A stretch of DNA of 64,000 nucleotides from Burkholderia paludis (GTDB lineage: Bacteria > Pseudomonadota > Gammaproteobacteria > Burkholderiales > Burkholderiaceae), in assembly GCF_000732615.1 (NCBI RefSeq), contig NZ_JPGL01000012.1:1-64000 (forward strand), given 5' to 3'. The translations under genes and the position numbers were made by a program. Every line of letters begins with the position of its first letter. Position 1 is the first letter of the stretch. This document shows positions 19,320 to 30,074 of the stretch, piece after piece. The notes beneath the pieces are model-generated. The model did no database searches and was not told where the DNA came from. It worked only from the letters and a program-made list of their open reading frames with translations.

Positions 19320-19355
19320 CACGATGCGTCCATCACTTGCCTGTGGAATCCGGAA

Positions 19356-20549
19356 TCAGCGCGCGGCGAGCTGGGGCTTCGCGCCGTCCCACAGCGCCCA
19401 CTGCCCCTGCTTCACGACCAGATACACGGTGCGCGCGCCCGCGACGCGGCGCGTCTGCGGATCGAAGCGCACCTTGCCGAAGATCACGCTCGGCACGTCG
19501 CTCACTTTCGCGAAACCGTCGTGCGCGGCCTGGCGCGTCGTGCCGTAGCGGCGCAGCACTTCGGCCGACAGGATCAGCGCGTCGTACGCCCGTGCGACGA
19601 ACGAATCGGGATCGGCGTGGAATTTCGCGCGATAGCGCTGCACGAACGCCTGCACCTCGGGGCGCGGCTCGGCCGGGAAGAAGTTCGATTCGGTATAGAC
19701 GCCGTCGACAGCCGCGCCGCCCAGCTCGATGAACTTCGGCGAATACACGGAACCGACCGCCGCGATCGGAAGCGCGACGCCCGACGTGCGCGCCTGCCGC
19801 ACGATCTGTGCGCCGTCCGCGTAGTACGAGATCAGCACGATCGAATCGGGCTTCGATTCGCCGATGCGCACGAGCGTCGAGCGGAAATCCTTCTCCGCCG
19901 GCTGATAGCCTTCGGCCGCGACGACCTGCGCGCCGAGCCCGGCCACCGCCTTCGCGAAGATGTCCTTGCTGGTGCGGCCCCAGTCGGTGTTCAGGTACAG
20001 CACCGCGATCCGCTTGAAGCCGAGTTCCTTCACCGCGTAGCGCGCGAGCAGCGGCTGCTCCTCGGCCTGGCTCAGCGCGGTGCTCCACAGGTAGTCGCCG
20101 CCTTTCGTGAAATCCGGATGCGAGTTCGTGAAGCCGAACTGGAGCAGTTGCCCGCGCTGGTAGATCGGCGACGCGGCCATCGACGTCGCGCTCGAGAAAT
20201 CGCCGAGCTCGATCACGACGCGCGGATCGGCGACGAACTTCTGCGCGATCGCGACCGCCTGGCGCGGATCGCTGCGGCTGTCCTGGAAGTCGACCGCGAG
20301 CGGCCGGCCGTGAATGCCGCCGCTGCCGTTGATCTCGTCGAGCGCGAGATCGAAGCCGCGCTTCCATTGCTCGCCGTATTGCGCGTCCTGCCCCGTGAGC
20401 GGCCCGCTCACGCCGACCACCACCGGCTCGCCCGACACGCCCGCCGCGAGCGCACCGCCCGCCGACAAGCCCCATGCGGCCGCGAACGCCGCCACCGTGC
20501 CCAGCACGCGCCGCCATGCGCTGCGTGCGTCGTTCCCCGAAACCTTCAT
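19356..20549 (-). CDS. livK: Liv-type periplasmic substrate-binding protein
   Basis: A 397-residue type I periplasmic binding protein. Residues 1-36 are a signal peptide ending LSAGGALA. The mature start (PVVVGVSGPLTGQDAQYGEQ) and the lobes with GFDLALDEINGSGGIHGRPL are typical of the ABC-transporter amino-acid/amide family. It captures the ligand for the LivHM/LivG/LivF complex encoded downstream. The divergent LysR gene 354 bp away probably regulates it. The ligand is unknown; association with a flavin monooxygenase and AhpD-like proteins hints at something other than ordinary branched-chain amino acids. Confidence 0.92.
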   Translation of the reverse strand: MKVSGNDARSAWRRVLGTVAAFAAAWGLSAGGALAAGVSGEPVVVGVSGPLTGQDAQYGEQWKRGFDLALDEINGSGGIHGRPLAVDFQDSRSDPRQAVAIAQKFVADPRVVIELGDFSSATSMAASPIYQRGQLLQFGFTNSHPDFTKGGDYLWSTALSQAEEQPLLARYAVKELGFKRIAVLYLNTDWGRTSKDIFAKAVAGLGAQVVAAEGYQPAEKDFRSTLVRIGESKPDSIVLISYYADGAQIVRQARTSGVALPIAAVGSVYSPKFIELGGAAVDGVYTESNFFPAEPRPEVQAFVQRYRAKFHADPDSFVARAYDALILSAEVLRRYGTTRQAAHDGFAKVSDVPSVIFGKVRFDPQTRRVAGARTVYLVVKQGQWALWDGAKPQLAAR

Positions 20550-20903
20550 GCCGCCCCCACCTTCAGTCGATCGAAAAGAGTGAGGGCATGTAACCACCCG
20601 GTTCAGGGCGATCCAACGAAGTTTTGCGCATATCGATATCGCGTGCGGCGCGAAGCCGATCGCGCCTGCGCAAGGCCCGGCGACTGCCGCGCATCGTGCG
20701 GCGCCGCGCCGATAGCGCATCGCGTTGATTCGATTGGTGTTTTCCGCGCGACATCGCGCGACGCCGCGGCACGGGCGCCCGCCGCCGACGCGCGCCCCGG
20801 GCGCGCGCTTCGCAGTTTTCGCGCTGTCGATAGCAAAAATCATTATATGAATTACGCATGCTCGCACTTCTACAATGCGCAAATCGCATCATCGGAACGT
20901 GTC
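20550..20903. promoter_or_regulatory. Divergent Liv/LysR promoter region
   Basis: This 354-bp gap contains no credible gene. It holds a 10-bp palindrome ATATCGATAT at 20630-20639 about 80 bp upstream of the binding-protein start, and an AT-rich block around 20829-20858 (CAAAAATCATTATATGAATT) 45-75 bp before the LysR start that is the likely LysR promoter. The middle is very GC-rich. The arrangement suits control of both directions by the LysR protein. Confidence 0.45.
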
Positions 20904-21917
20904 ATGGAGCTGCACCAACTCGAAGCCTTTTCCGCGGTCATGTCGGCCGGCAGCGTGACCGGCGCGGGCGAACTGCTCGGCCGCTCGCAGCCGGCCGTCA
21001 CGCGGCAGATCCAGGAGCTCGAAGCCGATCTCGGCTACGCGCTGTTCGACCGGAACGGCCCGCGCGTCACGCCGACGCGGCGCGCGTTCCTGCTTTACGA
21101 GGAAGTCGAGCGCTCGCTCGTCGGCCTGCGCGCGATCGAGGCGCGGGCCCGCGCGCTCGGCGTCGAAACGGCCGAGCCCGTGCGGATCGCGGCCACGCCG
21201 TCGCTCGCGGCCACGCTCGTGCCGGCCGCGCTCGCCGCGCTGCCCGACGACGCGCACGCGCCGCACTACCAGTTGCGCAGCGAATCGGCCGAGCATGTCG
21301 TCCACGAAGTGCTGGCCGGCACGGCCGACGTCGGCGTCGTCACGCTGCCGATGGCGCATGCGGGGCTCGACGTGCACTGGATCGCGCAGACGCCGTGCGT
21401 CGCCGTGCTGCCCGCCGGCGATCCGCTCGCGTCGAAGCCGCGCATCGCGCTGCGCGATCTCGAGCAACGCCGCATCGTGACGGTCGCGAACCGCCACCGG
21501 CTGCGCCAGCGGATCGATGCGGCATTCGCGGCGGCGCGAATCAAGGCGCGCGTATTCATCGAGACCAATGCGTCGCTGAACGCGGTGATGGCCGCCCGCG
21601 CGGGCGTCGGAATCGGCATCGTCGATCCGGCCACGGGCGTCGCGCTGCCGGTGGACGGCGTCGTCGCGCGCCCGCTCGACGTCGACATCCCGTTCGCGTT
21701 CGGCGTCGCGACGCCGGCCGGCAAGGCCCGCACCGCGGCCGTCGATGCGCTGCTCGACGCGCTGCGGCGCACGACGCGCGCGCTGCTCGACGACGTGATC
21801 TTTCACGAGGCCGCCGCGCACGATGCGCTGCTGCGCGGCGACCGGCTGCGCAGCGAGCGCACGCCGCGCCCGCCTCGCGCCACGCGGCCCCGCCGCGCCC
21901 GCCAGGAGGCCGCATGA
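20904..21917 (+). CDS. LysR-family transcriptional regulator
   Basis: A 337-residue regulator. The N-terminal winged helix-turn-helix runs MELHQLEAFSAVMSAGSV, TGAGELLGRSQPAVTRQIQ and ELEADLGYALFDRNG. The effector domain (about residues 90-300) has the usual two-lobe pattern. An Arg-rich tail (TPRPPRATRPRRARQEAA) is unusual. The start at 20904 matches the family N-terminus; a longer start near 20847 would add about 19 residues. Its stop overlaps the start of the flavin monooxygenase gene (ATGA), so it is the first gene of that operon and divergent to the Liv importer, linking uptake and oxidation of one compound. Confidence 0.9.
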   Translation: MELHQLEAFSAVMSAGSVTGAGELLGRSQPAVTRQIQELEADLGYALFDRNGPRVTPTRRAFLLYEEVERSLVGLRAIEARARALGVETAEPVRIAATPSLAATLVPAALAALPDDAHAPHYQLRSESAEHVVHEVLAGTADVGVVTLPMAHAGLDVHWIAQTPCVAVLPAGDPLASKPRIALRDLEQRRIVTVANRHRLRQRIDAAFAAARIKARVFIETNASLNAVMAARAGVGIGIVDPATGVALPVDGVVARPLDVDIPFAFGVATPAGKARTAAVDALLDALRRTTRALLDDVIFHEAAAHDALLRGDRLRSERTPRPPRATRPRRARQEAA

Positions 21918-23347
21918 CGACGATGCCCGACGCACTCCCGGCGCTCGAAGCGCGGCTCGCGCAGGACCTGCGCTGGCTCGACCTGCCCGCGCCGTCGTGG
22001 GTGCCGCCGCAGGAAGCCGACGGCATGCGCGTGCTCGACGTCGCGATCGTCGGCGGCGGGATGGCGGGGCTCGCGGCGTCCGCCGAACTGCGCCTGCTCG
22101 GCATCGACAACCAGTGCGTGATCGACCGCGCGCCGGCCGGCTACGAAGGCCCGTGGGTCACGTTCGCGCGGATGGAAACGCTGCGTTCGCCGAAGCAGCT
22201 CGCCGGCCCCGCGCTCGGCCTGCCCGCGCTGACGTTCCGTGCATGGTTCGAGGCCCAATACGGCCGCGACGCGTGGGACGCGCTCTACAAGATCCCGCGC
22301 ACGCAATGGATGGACTACCTGCGCTGGTACCGGCGCGTGCTCGACCTGCAGGTGTGCAACGACACCACGCTTGCCGCGCTGCGCCCGCGCGCCGACGGCC
22401 TGCTCGCGCTCGACGTGCGCGCCAACGGCGAAGCGCGGACGCTGCTCGCGCGCCATGTCGTGCTCGCGACCGGCCGCGACGGGCTCGGCGGCCCGTACGT
22501 GCCACCCGTCGCGCAACGCGCGCCGCGCGCACGCTGGGCCCATTCGTCCGAGCCGATCGATTTCGCGGCGCTCGCGGGCAAGCGGGTCGGCGTGGTCGGC
22601 GCGGGCGCTTCCGCGTTCGACAACGCGGGCGCCGCGCTCGAGGCCGGCGCCGCGCGCGTCGACCTGTTCTTCCGCCGCGCCGACATTCCGCGCATCAACA
22701 AGCTGACCGGCATCGGCAGCCCGGGCCTCGTGCACGGCTACGCCGATCTCGACGATGCGACGAAGTGGCGTTTCATGCACTACGCGCTGACGTCGCAGAC
22801 GCCGCCGCCGCGCGACAGCGTGCTGCGCGTGTCGCGCCACGCGCAAGCGCACTTTCACGCGGGCAGCCCGATCGAGACGCTCGCCGGCCACGCGGACGGC
22901 CTCGACGTGACGACGCCCCGCGGGCGCTACACCGTCGACTTCCTGATCTTCGCGACGGGCTTCCATTCGGACTGGACGACGCGCGCGGAATTCGCGTCGT
23001 TCGGCGCGCACGTGCGGCGCTGGAAGGATCGTTACCGGCCGGCGCCCGGCGCATGGCTCGACGAGCTCGCCGAGTCGCCCGACCTCGGCCCCGCGTTCGC
23101 GTTCCAGGAACGCGAGCCCGGCGCGTGCCCGGCCGTCACGCGCATCCACTGCTTCAACCACGCGGCGAGCCTGAGCCAGGGCAAGCTGTCCGGCGACATC
23201 CCGGCGATCAGCGCGGGGGCGAAGCGGCTGGCGCGCGGCATCGCGAGCCGGCTGTTCGACGCCGATCGCGACTGCCATTACGACGCACTCGTCGCGTATG
23301 CGAACGCCGAACTGCAAGGCGACGAATGGCATGACGCCGACGCATGA
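21914..23347 (+). CDS. Flavin-containing monooxygenase-like FAD/NAD(P) oxidoreductase
   Basis: A 477-residue soluble flavoprotein. FAD-binding motif DVAIVGGGMAGLAASAEL near residue 42, NAD(P)-binding motif RVGVVGAGASAFDNAG near residue 223, and the FMO-type ATGFHSDW block near 340. It resembles class B flavin monooxygenases, which oxygenate nitrogen, sulfur or ketone groups, but also some NAD(P)H-dependent reductases. AGGAGG precedes the ATG, which overlaps the LysR stop. Two AhpD/CMD-fold genes follow in the same operon, suggesting the oxidised product or a by-product peroxide is dealt with by them. Substrate unknown. Confidence 0.85.
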   Translation: MTTMPDALPALEARLAQDLRWLDLPAPSWVPPQEADGMRVLDVAIVGGGMAGLAASAELRLLGIDNQCVIDRAPAGYEGPWVTFARMETLRSPKQLAGPALGLPALTFRAWFEAQYGRDAWDALYKIPRTQWMDYLRWYRRVLDLQVCNDTTLAALRPRADGLLALDVRANGEARTLLARHVVLATGRDGLGGPYVPPVAQRAPRARWAHSSEPIDFAALAGKRVGVVGAGASAFDNAGAALEAGAARVDLFFRRADIPRINKLTGIGSPGLVHGYADLDDATKWRFMHYALTSQTPPPRDSVLRVSRHAQAHFHAGSPIETLAGHADGLDVTTPRGRYTVDFLIFATGFHSDWTTRAEFASFGAHVRRWKDRYRPAPGAWLDELAESPDLGPAFAFQEREPGACPAVTRIHCFNHAASLSQGKLSGDIPAISAGAKRLARGIASRLFDADRDCHYDALVAYANAELQGDEWHDADA

Positions 23348-23393
23348 ACGCACATCCAGCGACGACATTGACGAACGAAGGGAATCCGAAACG

Positions 23394-23924
23394 ATGACTG
23401 AACCCATTACGCCGGCCGCCGTGCCGGATACGATCGACGCGGTGGCCGGCCTGCACGGCGGCGACGCGATAGCCGTGCTGCGCCGGGCGCGCGACAAGGT
23501 GCTGCGCCATACGCAGCTGAGCGAAGCCGCGCTGTTCGATCCCGCGCTGCCCGATCTCTCGCTGATCGAAAGGCTGCATGCGGCGCGCCTGGTCGCGCGC
23601 CAATCGAACGCGCACGCGCTGGCCGAGACGTATCGCGCCCGGCTGCTCGACGCCGGCGCCGCCGCCGAGGACATCGCCCGCGCGGACGCCGAGGCGTTCG
23701 ACGCGCTCGCCCCGCGCGTCGGCGCGATCCTCGCGCACGCGCGGCTGCTGGCGCGGTCGCCCGTCGACGCACGCGCGGCCGATCTCGACGCCCTGAAGTC
23801 GGCCGGCCTCACGACGCCCGCTATCGTCGCGCTGTCGCAGCTCGTCGCGTTCGTCGCGTACCAGTTGCGCGTCGCGGCTGCCGCGCAGGCACTTCAGGCG
23901 CGTGCCGCGCAGGAGGCCGCATGA
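23394..23924 (+). CDS. CMD-domain protein (Avi_7170-like)
   Basis: A 176-residue helical protein related to carboxymuconolactone decarboxylase/AhpD folds. I recognise the pattern of the CMD-domain family that travels with an alkylhydroperoxidase-domain partner, with the block LSLIERLHAARLVARQSNAH and the C-terminal LTTPAIVALSQLVAFVAYQL. The canonical CxxC pair is absent, so it may be a structural or non-redox partner of the next gene product. The start at 23394 has GAAGGG about ten bases upstream. Its stop overlaps the next start (ATGA). Operon: LysR, flavin monooxygenase, this gene, AhpD-like gene. Confidence 0.75.
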   Translation: MTEPITPAAVPDTIDAVAGLHGGDAIAVLRRARDKVLRHTQLSEAALFDPALPDLSLIERLHAARLVARQSNAHALAETYRARLLDAGAAAEDIARADAEAFDALAPRVGAILAHARLLARSPVDARAADLDALKSAGLTTPAIVALSQLVAFVAYQLRVAAAAQALQARAAQEAA

Positions 23925-24517
23925 CGACCGCCGCCCACGGCTTCACTTCCGACACGCTCGGCTGGCGCGCCTGGCTCGACACGGTGCCGCTCGACGCCGC
24001 GACGCCCGAGCAGCTTGCGGTGCTCGAAGCGAGCCACCCGCAGGCGAAGACGTCCGACTACTACCTGCTGCTCGTCCACCTGCCCGAGATCCTGCGGCAG
24101 CGCTCGGGCGTGTTCAACGCGATCATGTACGGCCCGGGCGGGCTGTCTCGCGCGGAACGCGAACTGGCCAGCACGGCCGTGTCGCGCGTGAACGGCTGCG
24201 TATATTGCGCGTCGGTTCATGCGCAGCGCTTCGCGCAGCTCGCGAAACGCACCGATGCGATCGAGCAGGTGTTCGACGATCCGGCGACGGCCGGCACGAC
24301 GGCACGCGAACGCGCGATCGTGCGCTATGCGATCGCGCTGACCGAGCGGCCCGATACGGTCGATGCGAGCGCCATCGCCGCGCTCGAGGCCGAAGGGCTC
24401 ACGCATGAGGAAATTCTCGACCTGTCGCACGCGGTCGCGATCTTCGCGTGGGCGAACCGGTTGATGTTGACGCTGGGGGAGCCGGTGTTTCCGGGAGAGG
24501 GAGATCGATCTGCGTAA
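23921..24517 (+). CDS. Alkylhydroperoxidase (AhpD)-domain protein
   Basis: A 198-residue AhpD/carboxymuconolactone-decarboxylase fold protein. It keeps the redox motif VNGCVYCASVHAQRFA (C-x2-C followed by His) that defines peroxidase-active members, and the preceding FNAIMYGPGGLSRAERELAS helix. Together with the upstream CMD-domain protein it probably forms a heteromeric peroxidase or decarboxylase. The start overlaps the preceding stop by four bases. Last gene of the LysR operon; convergent with the siderophore-locus MFS gene across 45 bp. Confidence 0.85.
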   Translation: MTTAAHGFTSDTLGWRAWLDTVPLDAATPEQLAVLEASHPQAKTSDYYLLLVHLPEILRQRSGVFNAIMYGPGGLSRAERELASTAVSRVNGCVYCASVHAQRFAQLAKRTDAIEQVFDDPATAGTTARERAIVRYAIALTERPDTVDASAIAALEAEGLTHEEILDLSHAVAIFAWANRLMLTLGEPVFPGEGDRSA

Positions 24518-24562
24518 GCGCGGCGCGACATTCGCCGCGCCGCGTCCGCCCGGGACCGACCT

Positions 24563-25828
24563 TCACGCCGCGCGGCCCGGCTCCGTCGGCACCGTGCCGC
24601 CGCGCACCAGCAACGCGAGAAACACCGCCGCCGCCAGCCCGAACGCGATGCCCGCGCCAGCATAGAACGCCGGCCAGCCCACCGACGCGATCAGTCTCGG
24701 CATCCCGAGCAATCCGAACGTGCCGACCAGCCGCCCGCTGCCGTAGAACAGTGCATAGACGGTCGCCGGCTGGCGGCCGGCCGCCCAGCCGAGGATCGCA
24801 CCGCCCATGCCGATGAAGGTCCAGGCGCTGGCCGCGCCGACCAGTACCGCTCCCGTCGTGGCCAGCGCAGCGTCGCCACGCATGGCAGCGACCGCCAGCA
24901 CGGTAACGCTCGCGATGCAGGCCACGGCGCCCGTCGCGCAGATCGCGGCGGGCCGCCAGCGACGCGCGGCCCAGCCGGTCGCTATCGCCGCCGCAAGGTT
25001 CGCTGCCGGCACGAGCGTGCCGAGCAGCGCACCGATCCGCTGCAGCGGCAGGCCGAGATCGACCAGCAGCAGCCGGTTGAAGTTGAACAGCAACATCAAC
25101 ATCACTGTCAGAGCGATCGTCGCAAGCAGTCGCGCCCGCATCGGCGCGTCGCTCAGTGCATTGCGCCATCCCGGCAGCGACCGGTTCGCGATGCGCGGCG
25201 CCGCGCGATCGGCCGCGACCAGCAGCGTGACCGGCAGCAGCGACACGGCAAGGATCGCGGCCAGCAGCACGAACGTGAGCCGCCAGCCGGCCGACGGATA
25301 CGCCCACAAGAGCACGCCGCCGCCCAGCAGCAGGCCGAACGCCATCCCGCCCATCTTCGCGGCCGCAACGAGCGTACGGCCCGATGGCGGCGTCTGCTCG
25401 ACCGTCAACGCGTCGAGCGACAGGTCCATCGTCGCGACGGCCGCCGTCGCGACGAGCCCGAGCGCGAACAACCTCGCGACGGGGGCGCCCGGCAACGCGG
25501 CGATGCCGAGCGTCGCGGCGACCGCGACGCCCTGCGCCGCGACGATCCAGCCCGTCCGGTGCCCGAGCCGGGGCAGCCGCCGCGCGTCGAGCCACGGCGC
25601 CCACAGGAACGCGACGCCGAAAGGCAGGTACAGCGCATAGACCCATTGCAGCGACGCCAGCGCCACGCCCTGAGCGCGCAGGATCGGCCCGAGGCCGCCC
25701 TGCACGAAGCCGAGCACGCTGCCGATCGCGGCGTAGAGAATCGCGACGACCGTGAGCGCGCGCGCGATGCCGGGCCCCTGCGCAACGGCCGGCGATCGAT
25801 CGCCGGCGAGATGAAGCGGTTCGCTCAT
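24563..25828 (-). CDS. MFS transporter of the siderophore locus
   Basis: A 421-residue permease with about 12 helices (GSVLGFVQGGLGPILRAQGV near the start and an AmpG-like pattern in the first half). It is the last gene of the leftward arm, 11 bp beyond the TonB receptor stop, with AGGAG upstream of the ATG. In the Pseudomonas quinolobactin locus an MFS gene also accompanies the receptor. It could export the siderophore or import the iron complex or breakdown product across the inner membrane; AmpG-like members are importers. Direction cannot be settled from sequence. Confidence 0.85.
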   Translation of the reverse strand: MSEPLHLAGDRSPAVAQGPGIARALTVVAILYAAIGSVLGFVQGGLGPILRAQGVALASLQWVYALYLPFGVAFLWAPWLDARRLPRLGHRTGWIVAAQGVAVAATLGIAALPGAPVARLFALGLVATAAVATMDLSLDALTVEQTPPSGRTLVAAAKMGGMAFGLLLGGGVLLWAYPSAGWRLTFVLLAAILAVSLLPVTLLVAADRAAPRIANRSLPGWRNALSDAPMRARLLATIALTVMLMLLFNFNRLLLVDLGLPLQRIGALLGTLVPAANLAAAIATGWAARRWRPAAICATGAVACIASVTVLAVAAMRGDAALATTGAVLVGAASAWTFIGMGGAILGWAAGRQPATVYALFYGSGRLVGTFGLLGMPRLIASVGWPAFYAGAGIAFGLAAAVFLALLVRGGTVPTEPGRAA

Positions 25829-25839
25829 GTGATCTCCTG

Positions 25840-28194
<2,355 letters not shown>

Positions 28195-28289
28195 GAAGCC
28201 TTCCTCTGCTGATGCTCCGTCCGCGACGGACCGGCAACGGCCTCGCCGCGAACCCCGTGAAGCGTGGTGGTTGCAATGGGTGATGAGAT

Positions 28290-30074
28290 TCACGCGTGCC
28301 CGGCATCGCGGGCAATCAGGCGCGCATAGCGTCCGTGGCGCGCGACGAGTTCGGCGTGCGTGCCCTGCTCGACGACGCGGCCTTCATCGAGCACGACGAT
28401 GCGGTCAGCCTGGCGGATCGTCGACGGCCGGTGCGCGATCATCAGCACCGTGCGACGCCGTCGCAGCCGCGCGAGCGCGTCGTGGAACGCGCGCTCGCTT
28501 TCAGTGTCGAGGCTCGACGACGCTTCATCGAGCACGAGCACGGGGCTGTCGCGCAACAGCGCGCGCGCGATCGCGATCCGCTGTCGCTGGCCGCCTGACA
28601 GCCGCGCGCCACGCTCGCCGCAGCGCGTGTCATAACCGTTCGGCAACGCGGCGATGAAGTCGTGAGCCTGCGCATCGCGCGCGGCCTGCTCGATGTCCGC
28701 GTCGCTCGCGTCCGGCCGCCCGAGGCGGATGTTGTTCGCGATGGAATCGTCGAACAGGTACACATCCTGCGGCACCACCGACACGAGCTGCCGCAGCCGC
28801 GCGACCGGGATGTCGCGCACGTCGACACCACCGAGCGTCACCCGTCCCGACTGTACGTCCCGGAAGCGCAACAGCAGGCTCACACACGTGCTCTTGCCCG
28901 CGCCCGACGCACCGACGAGCGCGACCGTCTCGGCCGGCTTCACATCGAGATCGACACCGCTCAGCGCCGGCGCGTGCGCGCCGTCGTACGCGAACCCGGC
29001 CTGCTCGAAGCGGACCGTCGCGTCGCCCGGCTCCGCGCTGCCGTGGTCGACGATCTGCACGGGCTGCCGCTGAATCGCGAGAATGCGCTCCGCACCGGCC
29101 TTCAGCTCGCCGAGCTTGCGCGCGGCCTGCGCGACTTCGGCAAGCGGGATCAACGCGGCGCCAACCAGTACGACCGCGCACGGCAGCAACGCGCCGGCGA
29201 GCAGCCCGTTCTGGACCAGCACCGCGCCGGCCAGGAGCGCGGCGAGCAACGCACACGCCTGCAGCAGTTCGATCGCGGCCTGCTCGAGCCCCGCACGCAC
29301 GCCGTAGCGGCGCTGTTCGTTCTCCATCTCGGCCACGCGCGACGCGACGCGGTCGAGCCACGCGCCTGCCTGGCCGAACAGCGCGATCTCCTTGCGCCCC
29401 TGGATCCCTTCAATCACGTCGGCATCGAGCCGCGCAGCCGCTTCCGCGAGCTTGCGGCCCTGGCGGTGCGCACGATCGCCGAGCCAGAACGGCACCGAGG
29501 CGAGCAGCGGCAGGAACGGCAGCAGCGCAAGCGTCAACCACGGCTGCACGAACGCGAGCACCACGAGCGCCAGCAGCGGTACGACGCCCGCCGCGATCGC
29601 GTCGGCAAGCGTGTGCGCGAAGAAATGTTCCATTGCCTGCGCGTCGCGCGTCGCCGTCGCCGCGAGCTCGCCCGTGCGGCGCCCGGCTACGGAACCCGGC
29701 GCCGCGCGGTCGAGCCCGTCGTAGATGCCGATCTGCATCGTCTCGATCAGCGCGAACGCGAATTCGTGCGATACGTGCGCCTGCCACCAGCGACCGCCCG
29801 CGCCCGCGACCACCGCCGCGGCAAGCACCCACAGGCCGGGCTGCCACTGCGCGACGGCCCCGCCGGTGACCGCCACCCCGACCAGCCACGCACAGGTCGC
29901 GAGCGTCGCGACCATCCCGCCCTGTGCAAGAACCGTCGCGACGATCGTCAGCACCATCAGCCGTTCCTGCCCGCCGGCGAGCCGCATCAGGTCCGCCCAT
30001 CCGCTGCGCGTGCGCGGCGCATCGTCGCGCGGCGCCGCCGCGCGATCTCGGATCGTTGTCGAGGTCGTGCTCAT
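28290..30074 (-). CDS. ABC half-transporter (YbtQ/IrtB/CydC-like)
   Basis: A 594-residue fused membrane-ATPase protein. Residues 25-330 form a six-helix exporter-fold domain; residues 350-594 the ATPase with Walker A LVGASGAGKSTCVSLLL, Q-loop VPQDVYLFDDSI, signature LSGGQRQRIAIARALL and Walker B VLVLDEASSSLD. The start overlaps the stop of the other half-transporter (ATGA), so the two very likely form a heterodimer. Such pairs (YbtPQ, IrtAB) can import ferric siderophores despite their exporter fold. Position between the ligase fusion and the TonB receptor supports a role in siderophore traffic. Confidence 0.9.
   Translation of the reverse strand: MSTTSTTIRDRAAAPRDDAPRTRSGWADLMRLAGGQERLMVLTIVATVLAQGGMVATLATCAWLVGVAVTGGAVAQWQPGLWVLAAAVVAGAGGRWWQAHVSHEFAFALIETMQIGIYDGLDRAAPGSVAGRRTGELAATATRDAQAMEHFFAHTLADAIAAGVVPLLALVVLAFVQPWLTLALLPFLPLLASVPFWLGDRAHRQGRKLAEAAARLDADVIEGIQGRKEIALFGQAGAWLDRVASRVAEMENEQRRYGVRAGLEQAAIELLQACALLAALLAGAVLVQNGLLAGALLPCAVVLVGAALIPLAEVAQAARKLGELKAGAERILAIQRQPVQIVDHGSAEPGDATVRFEQAGFAYDGAHAPALSGVDLDVKPAETVALVGASGAGKSTCVSLLLRFRDVQSGRVTLGGVDVRDIPVARLRQLVSVVPQDVYLFDDSIANNIRLGRPDASDADIEQAARDAQAHDFIAALPNGYDTRCGERGARLSGGQRQRIAIARALLRDSPVLVLDEASSSLDTESERAFHDALARLRRRRTVLMIAHRPSTIRQADRIVVLDEGRVVEQGTHAELVARHGRYARLIARDAGHA

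Noticed and set aside
17721-20800. Long plus-strand open frame opposite the Liv permease and binding-protein genes
   Set aside because: Only its last part (from 20904) is real, as the LysR regulator. The rest is Arg/Asp-rich shadow sequence.
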